Made by a program: the position numbers and the translations under genes. Of a DNA stretch of 5,832 nt, positions 5,191 through 5,832 are shown piece by piece (the first letter of the stretch is position 1; each line of letters opens with the position of its first letter). Under the pieces are notes generated by a model. That model saw only the letters and a program-made list of their open reading frames with translations, searched no databases and was not told the origin of the DNA. Origin of the DNA: Actinomycetes bacterium (GTDB lineage: Bacteria > Actinomycetota > Acidimicrobiia > Acidimicrobiales > JAKAOS01); the NCBI GenBank assembly GCA_021790615.1, contig JAJYGW010000063.1, forward strand, positions 1 through 5,832, written 5' to 3'.

Positions 5191-5832
5191 ATGTCCGACC
5201 CCACACCACCCGGGGGGCTCCCTCGGATGCCGGCCCGCCCAGCCGATCGCCAGGCCGACACGGCCCCGTCAGTGGCGCGACGTGCCGAAGGATCCTCACT
5301 CGCCTCCGAGTCGGGGGTGCGCCCCGCTACGTCGGCGGGTAGTCCCCTCGCGCCCGGGCCAAGCGCGCCCGCGGAGGATGGCCACTCGGCCAGCTCCCGA
5401 GACACCCCGGGCAGCGCCGGGGGCAAGCAGTCGCCGTCGCCGGGCGGAGAGGTTCGGCGGGCGGAGGCCCCGGGAGTGCCGGGCTCGAGCGGGGGCCGCC
5501 GGCGCCGGCGCGGCGGTCGCGGTCGGGGCCGTGCGAACGCGATCGCAGGCTCCCCGGAGCGAGCTGACGAGCCGACCAGTGGCTCCCCGGTCGGCGCTGC
5601 CCGTCCTCTCCTCGACGCGGGTTCGCCCCCCGACGCGGGTTCGCTCCCCGAGACTGCCGGCTCTGCGGTCGAGGGCGCTCGACGTGGCGCAGCCCCTGCT
5701 CCACTGGGTGCCGCTGGCGGTGACCCTCGCCACGCCCCCTCGCCACCCCGGGATCCGTCGGCGAACGGCCCTGCTGGCGCCGGCGCCGGGGCAAGCAGCC
5801 TTCCTCCGGGCGGTCCTCGCCTCGAAGCGGGC
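5191..5832 (+). CDS. Disordered N-terminal part of a probable Rne/Rng-family ribonuclease (3' truncated by window)
   Basis: The frame opens at an ATG with a good ribosome-binding site and runs 214 codons to the window end with no stop. The product begins MSDPTPPGGL and is almost entirely Pro, Gly, Ala, Ser and Arg, with no hydrophobic segment, so it is cytoplasmic and disordered. Residues 101-114 (GGRRRRRGGRGRGR) form an Arg/Gly cluster of the kind that binds RNA. Two (L/P)DAGS repeats follow at 141-152. Long leaders like this occur in actinobacterial RNase E/G, and the Streptomyces gene order puts RNase E/G downstream of mreBCD. PBP2 or RodA, the nearer expected genes, would show a membrane helix early. 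RNase E/G cuts single-stranded RNA in mRNA decay and rRNA processing, but its S1 and catalytic domains are beyond the window, so nothing here proves the activity. Rho or a DEAD-box helicase with a similar tail are the alternatives. That it is coding is likely; the family is inferred. Confidence 0.6.
   Translation, partial: MSDPTPPGGLPRMPARPADRQADTAPSVARRAEGSSLASESGVRPATSAGSPLAPGPSAPAEDGHSASSRDTPGSAGGKQSPSPGGEVRRAEAPGVPGSSGGRRRRRGGRGRGRANAIAGSPERADEPTSGSPVGAARPLLDAGSPPDAGSLPETAGSAVEGARRGAAPAPLGAAGGDPRHAPSPPRDPSANGPAGAGAGASSLPPGGPRLEAG
5611..5646 (+). repeat. 18-nt tandem repeat encoding (L/P)DAGS(P/L)
   Basis: Units 5611-5628 and 5629-5646 share the 14-nt core CGACGCGGGTTCGC (differing only at single bases on either side) and encode LDAGSP and PDAGSL. 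A third, diverged unit (5647-5664) encodes PETAGS. The period is in frame. It lies in the disordered leader, where such expansions are tolerated. Confidence 0.7.

Noticed and set aside
4935..5342. Possible small leaderless gene: ATG 4935 lies 7 nt after TAGAGT and its frame is open for 135 codons.
   Set aside because: The predicted protein is Arg/Ser/Pro-rich with scattered Cys, lacks any domain and overlaps the better-supported frame at 5191 by 152 nt. Conservation of the frame in relatives would revive it.
5296..5794. Minus-strand open frames near the right end.
   Set aside because: They are antisense to the frame starting at 5191, have low-complexity Arg/Gly/Ala products and show no start signals.
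1..5832. Search for CRISPR arrays, tRNA or rRNA genes, insertion sequences, attachment sites or a toxin-antitoxin or defence system.
   Set aside because: No regularly spaced repeats, tRNA-like cloverleaf, transposase or terminal inverted repeats were seen; base composition is even across the window and nearly all DNA is explained by housekeeping genes.

Overview
The window is about 5.8 kb of very GC-rich DNA with every recognisable gene on the + strand. Third codon positions are dominated by G and C, GTG starts are frequent, and TAG occurs only four times on the + strand. The gene order (clpX, folC, ndk, mreB, mreC, mreD, then a Pro/Arg/Gly-rich open frame) is a shortened version of the actinobacterial order known from Streptomyces: clpX, valS, folC, ndk, mreBCD, pbp2, rodA, ..., RNase E/G, rplU, rpmA, obg. 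The likely source is therefore a rod-forming, high-GC actinobacterium. An Acidimicrobiia-like lineage fits, but that taxonomic guess is inference only.

Layout. (1) 1-434: 3' end of clpX, the AAA+ unfoldase of the ClpXP protease. (2) 397-1797: folC, overlapping the clpX end, with a small in-frame pentapeptide repeat near its N-terminus. (3) 1798-1853: short gap with a hairpin and a TAGCCT hexamer. (4) 1854-2267: ndk, nucleoside diphosphate kinase. (5) 2268-2402: gap holding two hairpins, the second a perfect 9-bp GC stem, followed at once by a well-formed promoter (TTGTGG, 17 bp, TAGCGT). (6) 2403-4826: the mreB-mreC-mreD cell-shape operon, tightly packed (10-nt gap, then a 4-nt GTGA overlap). 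(7) 4827-5190: a 364-nt gap with no convincing gene but with an imperfect tandem repeat, a palindrome, a TAGAGT -10-like hexamer and several hairpins. (8) 5191 to the window end: the open N-terminal part of a protein with a long disordered, Arg/Gly-rich leader, most likely an Rne/Rng-family ribonuclease judged from composition and synteny.

How the parts work together. MreB, MreC and MreD form the membrane-linked scaffold that organises lateral peptidoglycan synthesis. Their usual partners PBP2 (mrdA) and RodA do not follow mreD here, so they must be elsewhere or absent. FolC (folate polyglutamylation) and Ndk (NTP balancing) are housekeeping enzymes. The leader before the putative RNase gene is long and hairpin-rich, which would suit the feedback control known for RNase E mRNAs.

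I see no new defence system, mobile element, CRISPR array, tRNA or rRNA. The main points of interest are the architecture of the gene boundaries, the rearranged synteny, the repeat insertions and some FolC motif substitutions.
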